The notes beneath the pieces were generated by a model. It saw nothing but the letters and a program-made list of their open reading frames with translations, was not told the origin of the DNA and searched no databases. A program made the translations under genes and the position numbers. From Bradyrhizobium oropedii (GTDB lineage: Bacteria > Pseudomonadota > Alphaproteobacteria > Rhizobiales > Xanthobacteraceae), in contig NZ_JACMYO010000004.1 of NCBI RefSeq assembly GCF_020889685.1, positions 38,435-102,434 on the forward strand: 64,000 nucleotides of DNA. The letters are read 5' to 3'. This document shows positions 34,425-42,717 of the stretch, piece by piece (within the stretch, counting starts at the first letter, position 1; every line of letters starts with the position of its first letter).

Positions 34425-35264
34425 ATGTCCGAGATGAAAGCAAAGCTCCGGCCGTTCAAGGATTATCCCGCAAAGCACTTCCGCTGGTCGACGGATGCGA
34501 GCGGCCGCGTCGCGACCATCACACTGAACCGGCCGGACAAGAAGAACCCGCTGACCTTCGAGTCCTATGAGGAGCTGCGCGACCTCTTCACCAACCTCAA
34601 ATATGCCTCCGATGTCCGTGCCATCGTGCTGACCGGCGCCGAGGGGAATTTCTGCTCCGGCGGTGACGTGTTCGAGATCATCAAGCCGTTGACCCGGATG
34701 GCGATGCCGGACCTGCTCGCCTTCACCCGCATGACCGGCGAGGTGGTGCGCGCGATGCGCAAATGCCCGCAGATCATCGTCGCCGCGATCGATGGTATCT
34801 GCGCCGGTGCCGGCGCGATGCTGGCGCTGGCGTCCGACCTGCGGCTGGCGACGCCGCAGGCCAAGACCGCATTCCTGTTCACCCGCGTCGGCCTTGCCGG
34901 CGCCGACATGGGCGCGTGCGGATTGCTGCCGCGCGTGATCGGGCAGGGCCATGCCGCCGATCTGCTCTATACGGGGCGTGCGATGAGCGCCGACGAAGGT
35001 TTCGCGTGGGGTTTTCACAACCGTCTGGTACCGCCGGCCGAGCTCGCCGCTGCCGCGCAGGAAATGGCACGCTCGCTCGCGGATGGGCCGTGGTTCGCGC
35101 ATGGCGTGACGAAAACGATGTTCAACCAGGAATGGGCGATGGGCGTCGATGAGATGATCGAGTCCGAAGCGCAGGCGCAGGCGATCTGCATGGTCACCGG
35201 CGATTTCCGCCGTGCCTTCGAGGCCTTCGCCGCCAAGCAGAAACCCGCCTTCGAGGGCAATTGA
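34425..35264 (+). CDS. Enoyl-CoA hydratase/isomerase family protein
   Basis: A 279-residue crotonase-fold protein. The oxyanion-hole segments are [10 protein letters not shown] and [20 protein letters not shown]. The start [14 protein letters not shown] at ATG 34425 follows GAAGGA. It lies 10 bp after the SDR and 1 bp before the RidA-like gene. Likely hydration or hydrolytic ring cleavage of the non-aromatic CoA ester made by the monooxygenase/reductase; crotonases catalyse several such reactions, so the exact one is not settled. Confidence 0.9.
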   Translation: MSEMKAKLRPFKDYPAKHFRWSTDASGRVATITLNRPDKKNPLTFESYEELRDLFTNLKYASDVRAIVLTGAEGNFCSGGDVFEIIKPLTRMAMPDLLAFTRMTGEVVRAMRKCPQIIVAAIDGICAGAGAMLALASDLRLATPQAKTAFLFTRVGLAGADMGACGLLPRVIGQGHAADLLYTGRAMSADEGFAWGFHNRLVPPAELAAAAQEMARSLADGPWFAHGVTKTMFNQEWAMGVDEMIESEAQAQAICMVTGDFRRAFEAFAAKQKPAFEGN

Positions 35265-35265
35265 G

Positions 35266-35661
35266 ATGATCGAGATCCTGCAACCGGAAGGGTGGGCCAA
35301 GCCGATCGGCTACGCCAACGGCATGGCCGCGCGCGGCAAACAGATCTTCATCGCCGGTCAAATCGGCTGGAACGGGCAGTGCGTGTTCGAGACCGATGAT
35401 CTCGTGGCGCAGATCGGCCAGACCCTGCGCAACATCGTCGCGGTTGCCGCCGCCGGCGGCGCCGGGCCCGAGCACATCGTGTCGATGACCTGGTACCTGC
35501 TCGACCGCAAGGAATATTCCGCGCGGCTGAAGGAGATCGGTGCCGTCTATCGCGACGTGATCGGCCGGCGCTTTCCGGCGATGACCGCGATCCAGGTTGC
35601 CGGCCTGATCGAGGACCGCGCCAAGGTGGAAATCCAGGCGTTCGCGGTGGTGCCGGATTGA
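35266..35661 (+). CDS. RidA (YjgF/YER057c/UK114) family protein lacking the usual catalytic Arg
   Basis: A 131-residue member of the Rid superfamily, trimeric proteins that often hydrolyse enamines/imines to ketones and ammonia. The C-terminal block reads [14 protein letters not shown]; in canonical RidA this is FPARS, so the carboxylate-binding Arg is replaced by Met. ATG 35266 is one base after the hydratase stop. In a 2-aminobenzoyl-CoA pathway a deaminating enamine hydrolase would fit well, and a CoA-ester substrate would not need the missing Arg. That role is my inference. Confidence 0.87.
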   Translation: MIEILQPEGWAKPIGYANGMAARGKQIFIAGQIGWNGQCVFETDDLVAQIGQTLRNIVAVAAAGGAGPEHIVSMTWYLLDRKEYSARLKEIGAVYRDVIGRRFPAMTAIQVAGLIEDRAKVEIQAFAVVPD

Positions 35662-35668
35662 CCGTGAG

Positions 35669-35799
35669 CCGTCATCCCCGCGCAAAGGCTTCGCCTTTGT
35701 CGCTGGAGGAGCCGCGAAGCGGCGTCTCGAAGGATGCACGGCCCGGCTGGTGGCCGTCGACCCTTCGAGACGCGCGTTCCGCGCTCCTCAGGGTGACGG
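35669..35799. repeat. Dispersed intergenic palindromic repeat, copy 1
   Basis: About 131 bp from CCGTCATCCCCG to GGGTGACGG, rich in internal inverted repeats (AAAGGCTTCGCCTTT, CCGCGAAGCGG, GCGCGTTCCGCGC). Its reverse complement closely matches the copy at 37412-37544. The rest of the gap to 35957 shows nothing recognisable. Confidence 0.75.
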
Positions 35800-35957
35800 A
35801 CATAGAAGGGAATACGCTGAAGCAATGTTAAGCCTAAGGCAAAACAGCGTGGATTGGACAAGAGCGGGGGCGACAAACCCGCTTGCGGCCGGGCAACGGG
35901 CCATGCGACCCTAGGCCAAAGCGTAAAAACGTCCTGTTGTGAGTGGAGTAAGGGACG

Positions 35958-37199
35958 ATGAAGGCGATTATCGTCGGAGGCGGAATCGGAGGCCTCACCA
36001 CCGCATTGATGCTGCGCTCACGCGGCATCGCTTGCGAGCTGTACGAGCAGTCGGAGACGATCCGCGAGCTCGGCGTTGGCATCAACACATTGCCGCATGC
36101 GATCCGCGAGCTGGCGGGGCTCGGTCTGCTCGACAAGCTCGACGAGGTCGCGATCCGCACCTATGAGCTGTTCTACCTGACGCGGCATGGCCAGCAGGTC
36201 TGGCATGAGAAGCGCGGGCTCGATGCCGGCCACGACGTGCCGCAGTTTTCGATCCATCGCGGCCGCCTGCAAAGCGTGATCCATCAGGCGGTGATCGACC
36301 GGCTCGGCGCGGATGCGATCCGCACCGGCTGCCGGCTCGGCTCCTTCACGCAGGATGAGGGCGGCGTCTCGGCCTATTTCTTCGACCGCAGTGGCGCCCA
36401 TGTGCACACCGCGCGCGGCGACATCCTGATCGGCGCCGACGGCATCCACTCCAAGGTGCGGCAGACGCTGTTTCCGGACGAAGGTGGTCCGTGCTGGAAC
36501 GGGCTGATGCTGTGGCGCGGCGCCACTGACTGGCCGGCGTTCCTGACCGGACGCTCGATGATCATCGCCGGCGGGCTCAACGCCAAGGCCGTGATCTATC
36601 CGATCGCGCCGGGCTCGAGCCCGGCGAGCCGTCTCACCAATTGGGCGGTGCTGGTGCGGATCGGCGACGGCTCCTCGCCGCCGCCGCGCCGTGAGGGCTG
36701 GTCCAATCTCGGCCGGCGCGACGAGATGATGCCCTATGTCACGAGCTTCACGATCCCGCAGGTCGATTTCACCGGCCTGATCAACGCGACGCCGGAGTTC
36801 TGGGAGTATCCGTGCTGCGATCGCGATCCGCTGCCTTATTGGTCGAGCGGCCGCGTCACGCTGCTCGGTGACGCCGCGCATCCGATGTATCCGGTCGGCT
36901 CGAACGGCGCGTCGCAGGCCGTCCTAGATGCGCGCTGCCTCGCCGACATGCTGGCGCGAGCGGAGCATCCGCGCCAGGCGCTGGCGGCCTATGAGCGGCA
37001 ACGGCTGCCGATGACCGCCGACATCGTCGCCTCCAACCGCCGCGGCGGGCCGGAGGGCGTGATCGACGCTGTCGAGCAGCTTGCGCCGCAGGGTTTCACC
37101 GACGTCGATACCATTCTCAATTACGAAGCGCGCGAGGCGATCGTCCGCGGCTATGCCGCCAAGGCCGGCTTCGCCGCGCGCGTGGTGGCGCGGCAGTAG
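35958..37199 (+). CDS. FAD-dependent aromatic monooxygenase
   Basis: A 413-residue class A flavin monooxygenase. It has the dinucleotide motif GGGIGGLTTALMLRSRG at the N-terminus, the DG motif in LIGADGIHSKVRQTLFP and the FAD ribityl motif LLGDAAHPMYPVGSNGASQA. This subgroup resembles salicylate or 3-hydroxybenzoate hydroxylases and PhzS-like enzymes. It is monocistronic, 296 bp after the RidA-like gene, within the aromatic module. It probably hydroxylates a free aromatic or heteroaromatic acid feeding the CoA pathway; the substrate is unknown. The last codons are duplicated at 37344-37365. Confidence 0.87.
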   Translation: MKAIIVGGGIGGLTTALMLRSRGIACELYEQSETIRELGVGINTLPHAIRELAGLGLLDKLDEVAIRTYELFYLTRHGQQVWHEKRGLDAGHDVPQFSIHRGRLQSVIHQAVIDRLGADAIRTGCRLGSFTQDEGGVSAYFFDRSGAHVHTARGDILIGADGIHSKVRQTLFPDEGGPCWNGLMLWRGATDWPAFLTGRSMIIAGGLNAKAVIYPIAPGSSPASRLTNWAVLVRIGDGSSPPPRREGWSNLGRRDEMMPYVTSFTIPQVDFTGLINATPEFWEYPCCDRDPLPYWSSGRVTLLGDAAHPMYPVGSNGASQAVLDARCLADMLARAEHPRQALAAYERQRLPMTADIVASNRRGGPEGVIDAVEQLAPQGFTDVDTILNYEAREAIVRGYAAKAGFAARVVARQ

Positions 37200-37213
37200 G
37201 AGCGGCTTCCGAC

Positions 37214-37322
37214 CCGTCACCCTGAGGAGGCCGCAACGCGGCCGTCTCCAAGGGTCGACGGCCACCAGCCGGGCCGTGCATCCTTCGAGACGCGCGCAAG
37301 GGCGCGCTCCTTAGGATGACGG
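37214..37322. repeat. Dispersed intergenic palindromic repeat, copy 2
   Basis: About 109 bp, starting CCGTCACCCTGAGGAGGCCG and ending GGATGACGG, in the same family as 35669-35799 and 37412-37544 but with a shorter right arm. Confidence 0.75.
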
Positions 37323-37343
37323 AGAGAGGCGGGCCTTGTCGTA

Positions 37344-37365
37344 CGCGTGGTGGCGCGGCAGTAGG
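37344..37365. repeat. Duplicate of the 3' end of the FAD monooxygenase gene
   Basis: 22 bp identical to 37179-37200, which holds the last codons and stop of the upstream gene. The copy lies between repeat copies 2 and 3, so a unit of gene end plus repeat appears to have been duplicated in tandem (165-bp offset). Confidence 0.75.
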
Positions 37366-37411
37366 GCGAGCCGACACGATTGCTCCTCATGGTGAGGAGA
37401 CAACGTCCGAT

Positions 37412-37544
37412 CCGTCACCCTGAGGAGGCCGCAGCGCGGCCGTCTCGAAGGGTCGACGGCCACTAGCGGGGCCATGCATCCTTCGAGACGCTGCTTCGCA
37501 GCTCCTCCAGCGACAAAGGCGAAGCCTTTGCGCGGGGATGACGG
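37412..37544. repeat. Dispersed intergenic palindromic repeat, copy 3
   Basis: About 133 bp, starting CCGTCACCCTGAGGAGGCCG and ending GGGGATGACGG, nearly the reverse complement of copy 1. It lies between convergent genes and could terminate both. Confidence 0.75.
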
Positions 37545-37563
37545 GTTGCAAACGGCGCCTCCG

Positions 37564-38022
37564 TTACGCCGGAGGCGGCGGCAGAAAGTGGATGTTGTGC
37601 TCAGCGGCGAGCCGCACCACGTCCTCCGGGTTCTGCTCCTTCATGTTGTGGATCGCCCAGAACAGGTCGTAGAGCCTGCGCGTCGGTGACACCCAGAACA
37701 GCGTCTTGGCCGTCTGCTGCGACTTGTTGAAGATGCCGTGCGGCTTGCCCGCCGGCAGCCGCACCAGATCGCCTGGCGTGGCTGATTCATCGGCGCCGTT
37801 CAGCATGAAGTCGAGCTTGCCCTCGAGGATGTAGAGATACTCGTCCTGGTCGGGATGGATATGCGGAGGAACGAAGGTGCCTGGCGGGAAGGTGGCGTGC
37901 CAGGAGAAGGAATGTTCGGTGCGGCTCTTCGGCACGTAGGTCTGGCCAAGGATGCTCCAGGAAATGCCCTGCATGCCTTCATTGGCGCGGGTGATGCCGG
38001 CGATCTCGTCTTTCATCGTCAT
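37564..38022 (-). CDS. Cupin domain protein
   Basis: A 152-residue single-cupin protein. The metal motif reads PPHIHPDQDEYLYILEG, with the second-motif His in PAGKPHGIF. Such proteins are metal-binding dioxygenases, isomerases or ligand sensors. It is 74 bp downstream of the LivK-type receptor gene on the same strand and probably co-transcribed with it. It has too little sequence for a gentisate-type ring-cleaving dioxygenase (two cupins), so I leave the function open. Confidence 0.82.
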   Translation of the reverse strand: MTMKDEIAGITRANEGMQGISWSILGQTYVPKSRTEHSFSWHATFPPGTFVPPHIHPDQDEYLYILEGKLDFMLNGADESATPGDLVRLPAGKPHGIFNKSQQTAKTLFWVSPTRRLYDLFWAIHNMKEQNPEDVVRLAAEHNIHFLPPPPA

Positions 38023-38035
38023 GTTTCCCTCTCTT

Positions 38036-38092
38036 TTGTTTGACGCGGTTTCTTCACGCGAACCGGTGTCCTCTTCGCGTGAAGACGCTTTG
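38036..38092. repeat. Partial copy of a dispersed GGTTCGCG-type intergenic element
   Basis: Read on the minus strand it contains ACCGGTTCGCGTGAAGAAAC followed by CGCGTCA, close to the element at 60131-60230. It also forms a GCGTGAAG/CTTCACGC inverted repeat. It sits between the receptor and cupin genes. Confidence 0.55.
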
Positions 38093-38096
38093 TGAC

Positions 38097-39263
38097 TTAC
38101 TTGGCGGCGCAGTCCTTGGCGTAGCGATCGCCGTAGTTCGAAAACACCTTTTCGACGATCTCGGTCTGGAATTTGCCGTCCGGCCGCTTCGCGACCTTGG
38201 TGAGGTAGAAATCCTGGATCGGATAGCCGTTGTTGTTGAACTTGAAGTTACCGCGCAGCGAGGTGAAGTCGGCCTTCTTCAGCGCCGCCGCGACCGCGTC
38301 CTTGTTGGAGAGATCGCCCTTCACGGCTTTGACCGCGCTGTCGATCAACAGCGCTGTGTCATAAGCCTGCATGGCGTAGGTGCCGGGCACACCGTTGTAG
38401 GCGGCCTCATAGGCCGCAACGAACTTCTTGCTTTGGGGATTGTCGAGGTTCGGTGCCCAGTTCGCGCCGCCGAACATGCCGACCGCGGCGTCCTGTTGCG
38501 CGGGCAAAGTGGATTCGTCGACGGTGAAAGCGGAGAGCACCGGCACGGTGGCGCCGGCCTGCTTGTATTGCTTCACGAGGTTCACGCCCATGCCGCCCGG
38601 CATGAAGGTGAACAGCGCGTCCGGCTTCTGCGCAGCGATCTTGGAGAGCTCGGGCTGGAAATCCAGCGTGTTCAGCGGCGTATAGGATTCCTCTGTTATC
38701 TCGCCCTTGTAGTCGAGCTTGAAGCCGGCGACGGAGTCGCGGCCGGCCTGGTAGTTCGGCACCAAGAGGTAGACGCGCTTGTAGCCGCGGTCCTGCGCCA
38801 CCTTGCCGAGGATCTCGTGCACCTGGTCGTTCTGGTACGAGGTCACGTAGAAGAACGGGTTGCACTCCTTGCCGGCATAGCTGGAGGGGCCGGCATTCGG
38901 GCTGATCAGGAAGGTCTTGCTGTCGGTGACCGGGCGATGGATCGCCAGCAGGATGTTGGAGAAGATCGGGCCGACCACGAAATCGACCTTGTCGCGCTCG
39001 AGCAGGCCGCGCACCTTGACCACGGCAGCATCAGGCTTCAGCTCGTCGTCGGCGTTGACGATCTCGACATCGCGGCCGGCCATCTTGCCGCCGAGGTCTT
39101 TGATCGCGAGCGCAAAGCCGTCGCGGACCTGCTGGCCGAGCGCCGCGGCCGGACCGGAGGTCGTCACCAGCACGCCGATCTTGATCTTGTCCTGCGCTGC
39201 CGCCGGCGTGATCGCGATACCCAGCAGCGCCGCCAATCCCACGAGCTTCGTCGATTGCTTCAT
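38097..39263 (-). CDS. ABC transporter substrate-binding protein, LivK type
   Basis: A 388-residue periplasmic receptor. The signal peptide is MKQSTKLVGLAALLGIAITP, cleaved near AAAQD; the mature protein starts DKIKIGVLVTTSGPAAALGQ, the branched-chain amino acid receptor fold. GGGGGAG lies before ATG 39263, so a longer in-frame reading upstream is rejected. In the aromatic module it probably binds an aromatic acid for uptake. It is divergent from marR and probably MarR-regulated. No permease or ATPase genes for it are present in the window. Confidence 0.9.
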   Translation of the reverse strand: MKQSTKLVGLAALLGIAITPAAAQDKIKIGVLVTTSGPAAALGQQVRDGFALAIKDLGGKMAGRDVEIVNADDELKPDAAVVKVRGLLERDKVDFVVGPIFSNILLAIHRPVTDSKTFLISPNAGPSSYAGKECNPFFYVTSYQNDQVHEILGKVAQDRGYKRVYLLVPNYQAGRDSVAGFKLDYKGEITEESYTPLNTLDFQPELSKIAAQKPDALFTFMPGGMGVNLVKQYKQAGATVPVLSAFTVDESTLPAQQDAAVGMFGGANWAPNLDNPQSKKFVAAYEAAYNGVPGTYAMQAYDTALLIDSAVKAVKGDLSNKDAVAAALKKADFTSLRGNFKFNNNGYPIQDFYLTKVAKRPDGKFQTEIVEKVFSNYGDRYAKDCAAK

Positions 39264-39556
39264 CTCACTCCCCCAACCATTGCCTTGATGACCTGGTCTC
39301 AGCCTGTTTTGCCTCAGCTTAATCTGACGCGCGCGACCGCTGCAAGCGATGTGGCAATGCGTCAGGGCGATCGTCGCGCAGCATGCAAGTGCTGCACATG
39401 CAAGCGCCGCGCCAATTGCTTGAAGTTTAAAGAAATTGCAGGATCGGCCCGGCGCACCAGCCGGGATTCGCAATTGTCCTTGCGGCGCGCCGCGAATTGC
39501 TTGAAGCTCAAAGTAACCGGTCCGACAGGAATCCGCCGCGGAGGCACGATCGCCGC
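39264..39556. promoter_or_regulatory. Divergent receptor/marR regulatory region
   Basis: Contains a 19-bp direct repeat, AATTGCTTGAAGTTTAAAG at 39414-39432 and AATTGCTTGAAGCTCAAAG at 39495-39513, 81 bp apart. The core CTTGAAGTTTAAAG matches the centre of the dyads at 31242 and 40921 at 10 of 14 positions. Likely MarR operators for this divergent pair. Nothing else is recognisable. Confidence 0.6.
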
Positions 39557-40051
39557 ATGAACCTCGATTCTGAAACCAAAGCCGTCGAACTGCCTGACGA
39601 TCACGGCACCGAGCTCAGGCTGTGGCTGCGCCTCTTGACCTGCACCACGCTGATCGAAGGCGAGGTCCGCAGCCGGTTGCGCGAGAAATTCGACGTCACG
39701 CTGCCGCGCTTCGACCTGATGGCCCAGCTCGACAAGGTGTCCGACGGCATGACGCTGTCGGACCTGTCGAAGCGGATGATGGTGTCCAACGGCAACGTCA
39801 CGGGGCTCGTCGAGCGCCTGGTTGAATCAGGCCATCTCGATCGCCGCACCTCGGAGACCGATCGCCGCGTGCAGTTCATCCGGTTGACCAAGCTCGGCCG
39901 CGCTGAATTCCGCAAGATGGCTACCGAGCACGAGAAATGGATCGCTGATGTCTTCGGCGACCTGTCGCCGAAGGATATCCGCGAGTTGATGCGGCTGCTC
40001 GCCAAGGCAAAGGGTTCGGCGCAGCGTTCCGCCAAGGCGAGGTCAGCTTAA
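39557..40051 (+). CDS. MarR family transcriptional regulator
   Basis: A 164-residue winged-helix regulator. The recognition region includes MTLSDLSKRMMVSNGNVTGL and the wing DRRVQFIRLTKLG. ATG 39557 is chosen at MNLDSETKAVEL. MarR proteins commonly repress aromatic catabolic operons and release DNA on binding an aromatic CoA ester or acid. Its position in the middle of the module, and related dyads before three transcription units, make it the likely regulator of the module. It is followed 3 bp later by the formamidase-like gene. Confidence 0.9.
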   Translation: MNLDSETKAVELPDDHGTELRLWLRLLTCTTLIEGEVRSRLREKFDVTLPRFDLMAQLDKVSDGMTLSDLSKRMMVSNGNVTGLVERLVESGHLDRRTSETDRRVQFIRLTKLGRAEFRKMATEHEKWIADVFGDLSPKDIRELMRLLAKAKGSAQRSAKARSA

Positions 40052-40054
40052 GCC

Positions 40055-40870
40055 GTGACCGGAATCGATTACGAGGTCGAATACAACAACCGGGCACGGG
40101 TGCCGGAAAACCCGGTGCTGATGGCGGGCTGGGCGAGGGACGCCGCGGCCTATCGCGAGCAGCACCCGCCGCGGCGCCTGACCTATGGTCCGGGCGCCCG
40201 CAACGTCATCGACCTCTTTGAAGGCGACCGTGGCGGGCCGCTCGTCGTCTTCATCCATGGCGGCTACTGGCAGGCGCTCGACGGCTCGTCCTCGAGCCAC
40301 TGCGCGCGGGGTCTCAATGGCCACGGCATCAGCGTCGCGGTGCCGAGCTACGACCTATGCCCCAGCGTCTCGGTCGACGACATCATCGGCGAGATGCGCG
40401 CAGCGTGCCGTGAACTTGCAAAACTCGGCCGGCCGCTGGTCGTGTCGGGGCACTCAGCGGGCGGGCACCTTGCCGCATGCATGCTCGCGACCGATTGGCC
40501 GGCCTTCGACGCGTCGTTGCCGAACAAACTGGTCAGGGCTGCTTACGCGATCTCCGGCCTGTTCGAGCTTGAGCCGCTGGTCGGCACCACCATCAACAAG
40601 GCACTTGGCCTCGACCGCGACGCTGCAAGGGCGGCGAGCCCGCTGCTCTGGAAAGCCCCCGCCGGTGCGACACTTGATGCCGTCGTCGGTGGCGCCGAGA
40701 GCGCCGAATATCATCGCCAGAGCCGTACTATCGTCGATGTCTGGGGCCAAGCGGGCGTGGCGACGCAGTTCGGCACCGTGCCCGATGCCAATCATTTCAC
40801 CGCGATCGCGCCGCTTGCCGACCCGGCGTCGGACATGGTCGCGCGGCTGAAGCAACTCACGCAGATCTGA
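40055..40870 (+). CDS. Alpha/beta hydrolase, kynurenine formamidase-like
   Basis: A 271-residue serine hydrolase. The HGGYWQ oxyanion-hole motif is characteristic of arylformamidase-type hydrolases, and the nucleophile elbow is GHSAGGHLAA. The C-terminal DANHFT region supplies the catalytic His. It starts with GTG 40055, 3 bp after marR. Arylformamidases hydrolyse N-formylkynurenine or N-formylanthranilate; the latter would yield anthranilate, the presumed substrate of the neighbouring CoA ligase. The reaction is inferred from motif and context. Confidence 0.82.
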   Translation: MTGIDYEVEYNNRARVPENPVLMAGWARDAAAYREQHPPRRLTYGPGARNVIDLFEGDRGGPLVVFIHGGYWQALDGSSSSHCARGLNGHGISVAVPSYDLCPSVSVDDIIGEMRAACRELAKLGRPLVVSGHSAGGHLAACMLATDWPAFDASLPNKLVRAAYAISGLFELEPLVGTTINKALGLDRDAARAASPLLWKAPAGATLDAVVGGAESAEYHRQSRTIVDVWGQAGVATQFGTVPDANHFTAIAPLADPASDMVARLKQLTQI

Positions 40871-40920
40871 GGTTCTATGGGGGTGCGAACGGCTCAACGC
40901 GATTTCCACCCTTGCGCCAA

Positions 40921-40942
40921 ATTATTTTAAGTATAAAATGAT
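40921..40942. promoter_or_regulatory. Palindromic operator upstream of the aryl-CoA ligase
   Basis: Dyad with arms ATTATTTTA and TAAAATGAT around AGTA, one base different from the perfect dyad at 31242-31263. Both sites are preceded by CCACCCTTG. It lies 95 bp before the ligase start and very likely binds the same regulator. Confidence 0.7.
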
Positions 40943-41037
40943 TGGCGATCGGAACGCTGCCGGGCGTCCTCGATACGATGTTGGTCTTCTCGATATTTGG
41001 TCTTGGCCTTTCTGGATAGAAAGCGAGGGGCAATCGA

Positions 41038-42681
41038 ATGTCAGGTGAATTTCCCGCGCTCGGCCCATCCGGGCATGTCGACGATTTCGCGCGGCGTAAC
41101 CTGCCGCCATCAGAGCAATGGCCGCAGCTGCTGCTCGACCGTCCGGAATTCAAATATCCCGATTATCTCAACGCCGCGGTCGAACTCACCGACCGCATCG
41201 TCGAGCAAGGGATGGGCGATCGCATCGCGCTGATCGGCAACGGCCGGCAACGCACCTACAAGGAATTGACCGACTGGTCGAACCGCCTGGCGCATGCGCT
41301 GGTGGAGAATTACGGCGTCAAGCCCGGCAATCGCGTCCTGATCCGTTCGGGCAACAACCCGGCGCTGGTTGCGGCGTGGCTCGCGGCGACCAAGGCCGGC
41401 GCCGTCGTCGTCAACACCATGCCGATGTTGCGCGCCGGCGAATTGGCCAAGATCGTCGACAAGGCCGAGATTGCCCTGGCGCTGACCGACAGCCGGATCG
41501 CGGATGAGCTGGTGGCCTGCGCCAAGACCAGCAAATTCCTCAAGCAGGTCGTCAATTTCGACGGCACGCAAAATCACGATGCCGAGCTCGACCGGATCGC
41601 GTTGAACAAGCCGGTCAAGTTCGATGCGGTGAAGACCGGCCGCGACGACGTCGCGCTGCTCGGCTTCACGTCGGGCACGACGGGCGAGCCCAAGGCGACG
41701 ATGCACTTCCACCGCGATCTCCTGATCGTCGCGGACGGCTATGCGAAGGAAGTGCTCAAGGTGACGCCGGACGACGTCTTCGTCGGCTCGCCGCCGCTCG
41801 CCTTTACGTTTGGTCTCGGCGGGCTCGCGATCTTCCCGCTGCGCTTCGGCGCGACCGCGACGCTGCTGGAGAACGCGGCGCCGAGCGAGATGATCCGGAT
41901 CATCGAGACCTACAAGGCGACGATCTGCTTCACCGCGCCGACCGCCTATCGCGCGATGATGGCCGCGATGGACAAGGGCGCCGATCTTTCCTCGCTTCGG
42001 CTCGCGGTCTCGGCCGGCGAGACGCTGCCGGCGCCGGTGTTCGAGAGCTGGACCAAAAAGACCGGCAAGCCGATCCTCGACGGCATCGGCAGCACCGAGT
42101 TGCTGCACATCTTCATCACCAACCGCACCGGCAGCGCGGTCGGCGGCACCACGGGCACGCCCGTTTCGGGCTACGAAGCCCGGATCGTCGACGAGGACAT
42201 GAACGAGCTGCCGCCGGGCCAGGTCGGCAAGCTTGCGGTTCGCGGCCCGACCGGCTGCCGCTATCTCGCGGACTCCAGGCAGACCAAGTATGTCCGCGAC
42301 GGCTGGAATATCACCGGCGATGCCTTCGTCAGCGACGAGAGCGGTCGGCTGTCGTTCGTGGCGCGTGCCGACGACATGATCATCTCGGCGGGCTACAATA
42401 TCGCCGGTCCCGAGGTCGAGGCGGCGCTGCTCGGGCATCCCGATGTCGCGGAATGTGCCGTGATTGGCGCACCGGACGAGGAGCGCGGGCAAATCGTGTC
42501 CGCCTTCGTCGTGCTGAAGCAGGGTGCGCGCACCGACGATGTCGAGGTCAAATTGTTGCAGGATCACGTCAAGGCGACGATCGCGCCGTACAAATATCCC
42601 CGCGCGATCGCTTTCGTCGAGGCGCTGCCCAAGACCCAGACCGGGAAGATCCAGCGCTTCAAGCTGCGCGAGGCGAGCTGA
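41038..42681 (+). CDS. Aryl-CoA ligase, 2-aminobenzoate/benzoate-CoA ligase type
   Basis: A 547-residue ATP-dependent, AMP-forming acyl-CoA synthetase. The P-loop-like motif is GFTSGTTGEPKATMHFHRD, the hinge region reads SFVARADDMIISAGYNIAG and the catalytic Lys is in LPKTQTGKIQRFKLRE. The sequence class is that of benzoate- and 2-aminobenzoate-CoA ligases. It shares an operator dyad with the monooxygenase/reductase at 31323, which needs an aryl-CoA substrate. 2-Aminobenzoate is my best guess; salicylate or benzoate remain possible. Confidence 0.9.
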   Translation: MSGEFPALGPSGHVDDFARRNLPPSEQWPQLLLDRPEFKYPDYLNAAVELTDRIVEQGMGDRIALIGNGRQRTYKELTDWSNRLAHALVENYGVKPGNRVLIRSGNNPALVAAWLAATKAGAVVVNTMPMLRAGELAKIVDKAEIALALTDSRIADELVACAKTSKFLKQVVNFDGTQNHDAELDRIALNKPVKFDAVKTGRDDVALLGFTSGTTGEPKATMHFHRDLLIVADGYAKEVLKVTPDDVFVGSPPLAFTFGLGGLAIFPLRFGATATLLENAAPSEMIRIIETYKATICFTAPTAYRAMMAAMDKGADLSSLRLAVSAGETLPAPVFESWTKKTGKPILDGIGSTELLHIFITNRTGSAVGGTTGTPVSGYEARIVDEDMNELPPGQVGKLAVRGPTGCRYLADSRQTKYVRDGWNITGDAFVSDESGRLSFVARADDMIISAGYNIAGPEVEAALLGHPDVAECAVIGAPDEERGQIVSAFVVLKQGARTDDVEVKLLQDHVKATIAPYKYPRAIAFVEALPKTQTGKIQRFKLREAS

Positions 42682-42717
42682 GGGGCAGGGCGACGGCCAC
42701 GGCTGCCGCCCTCGAGT

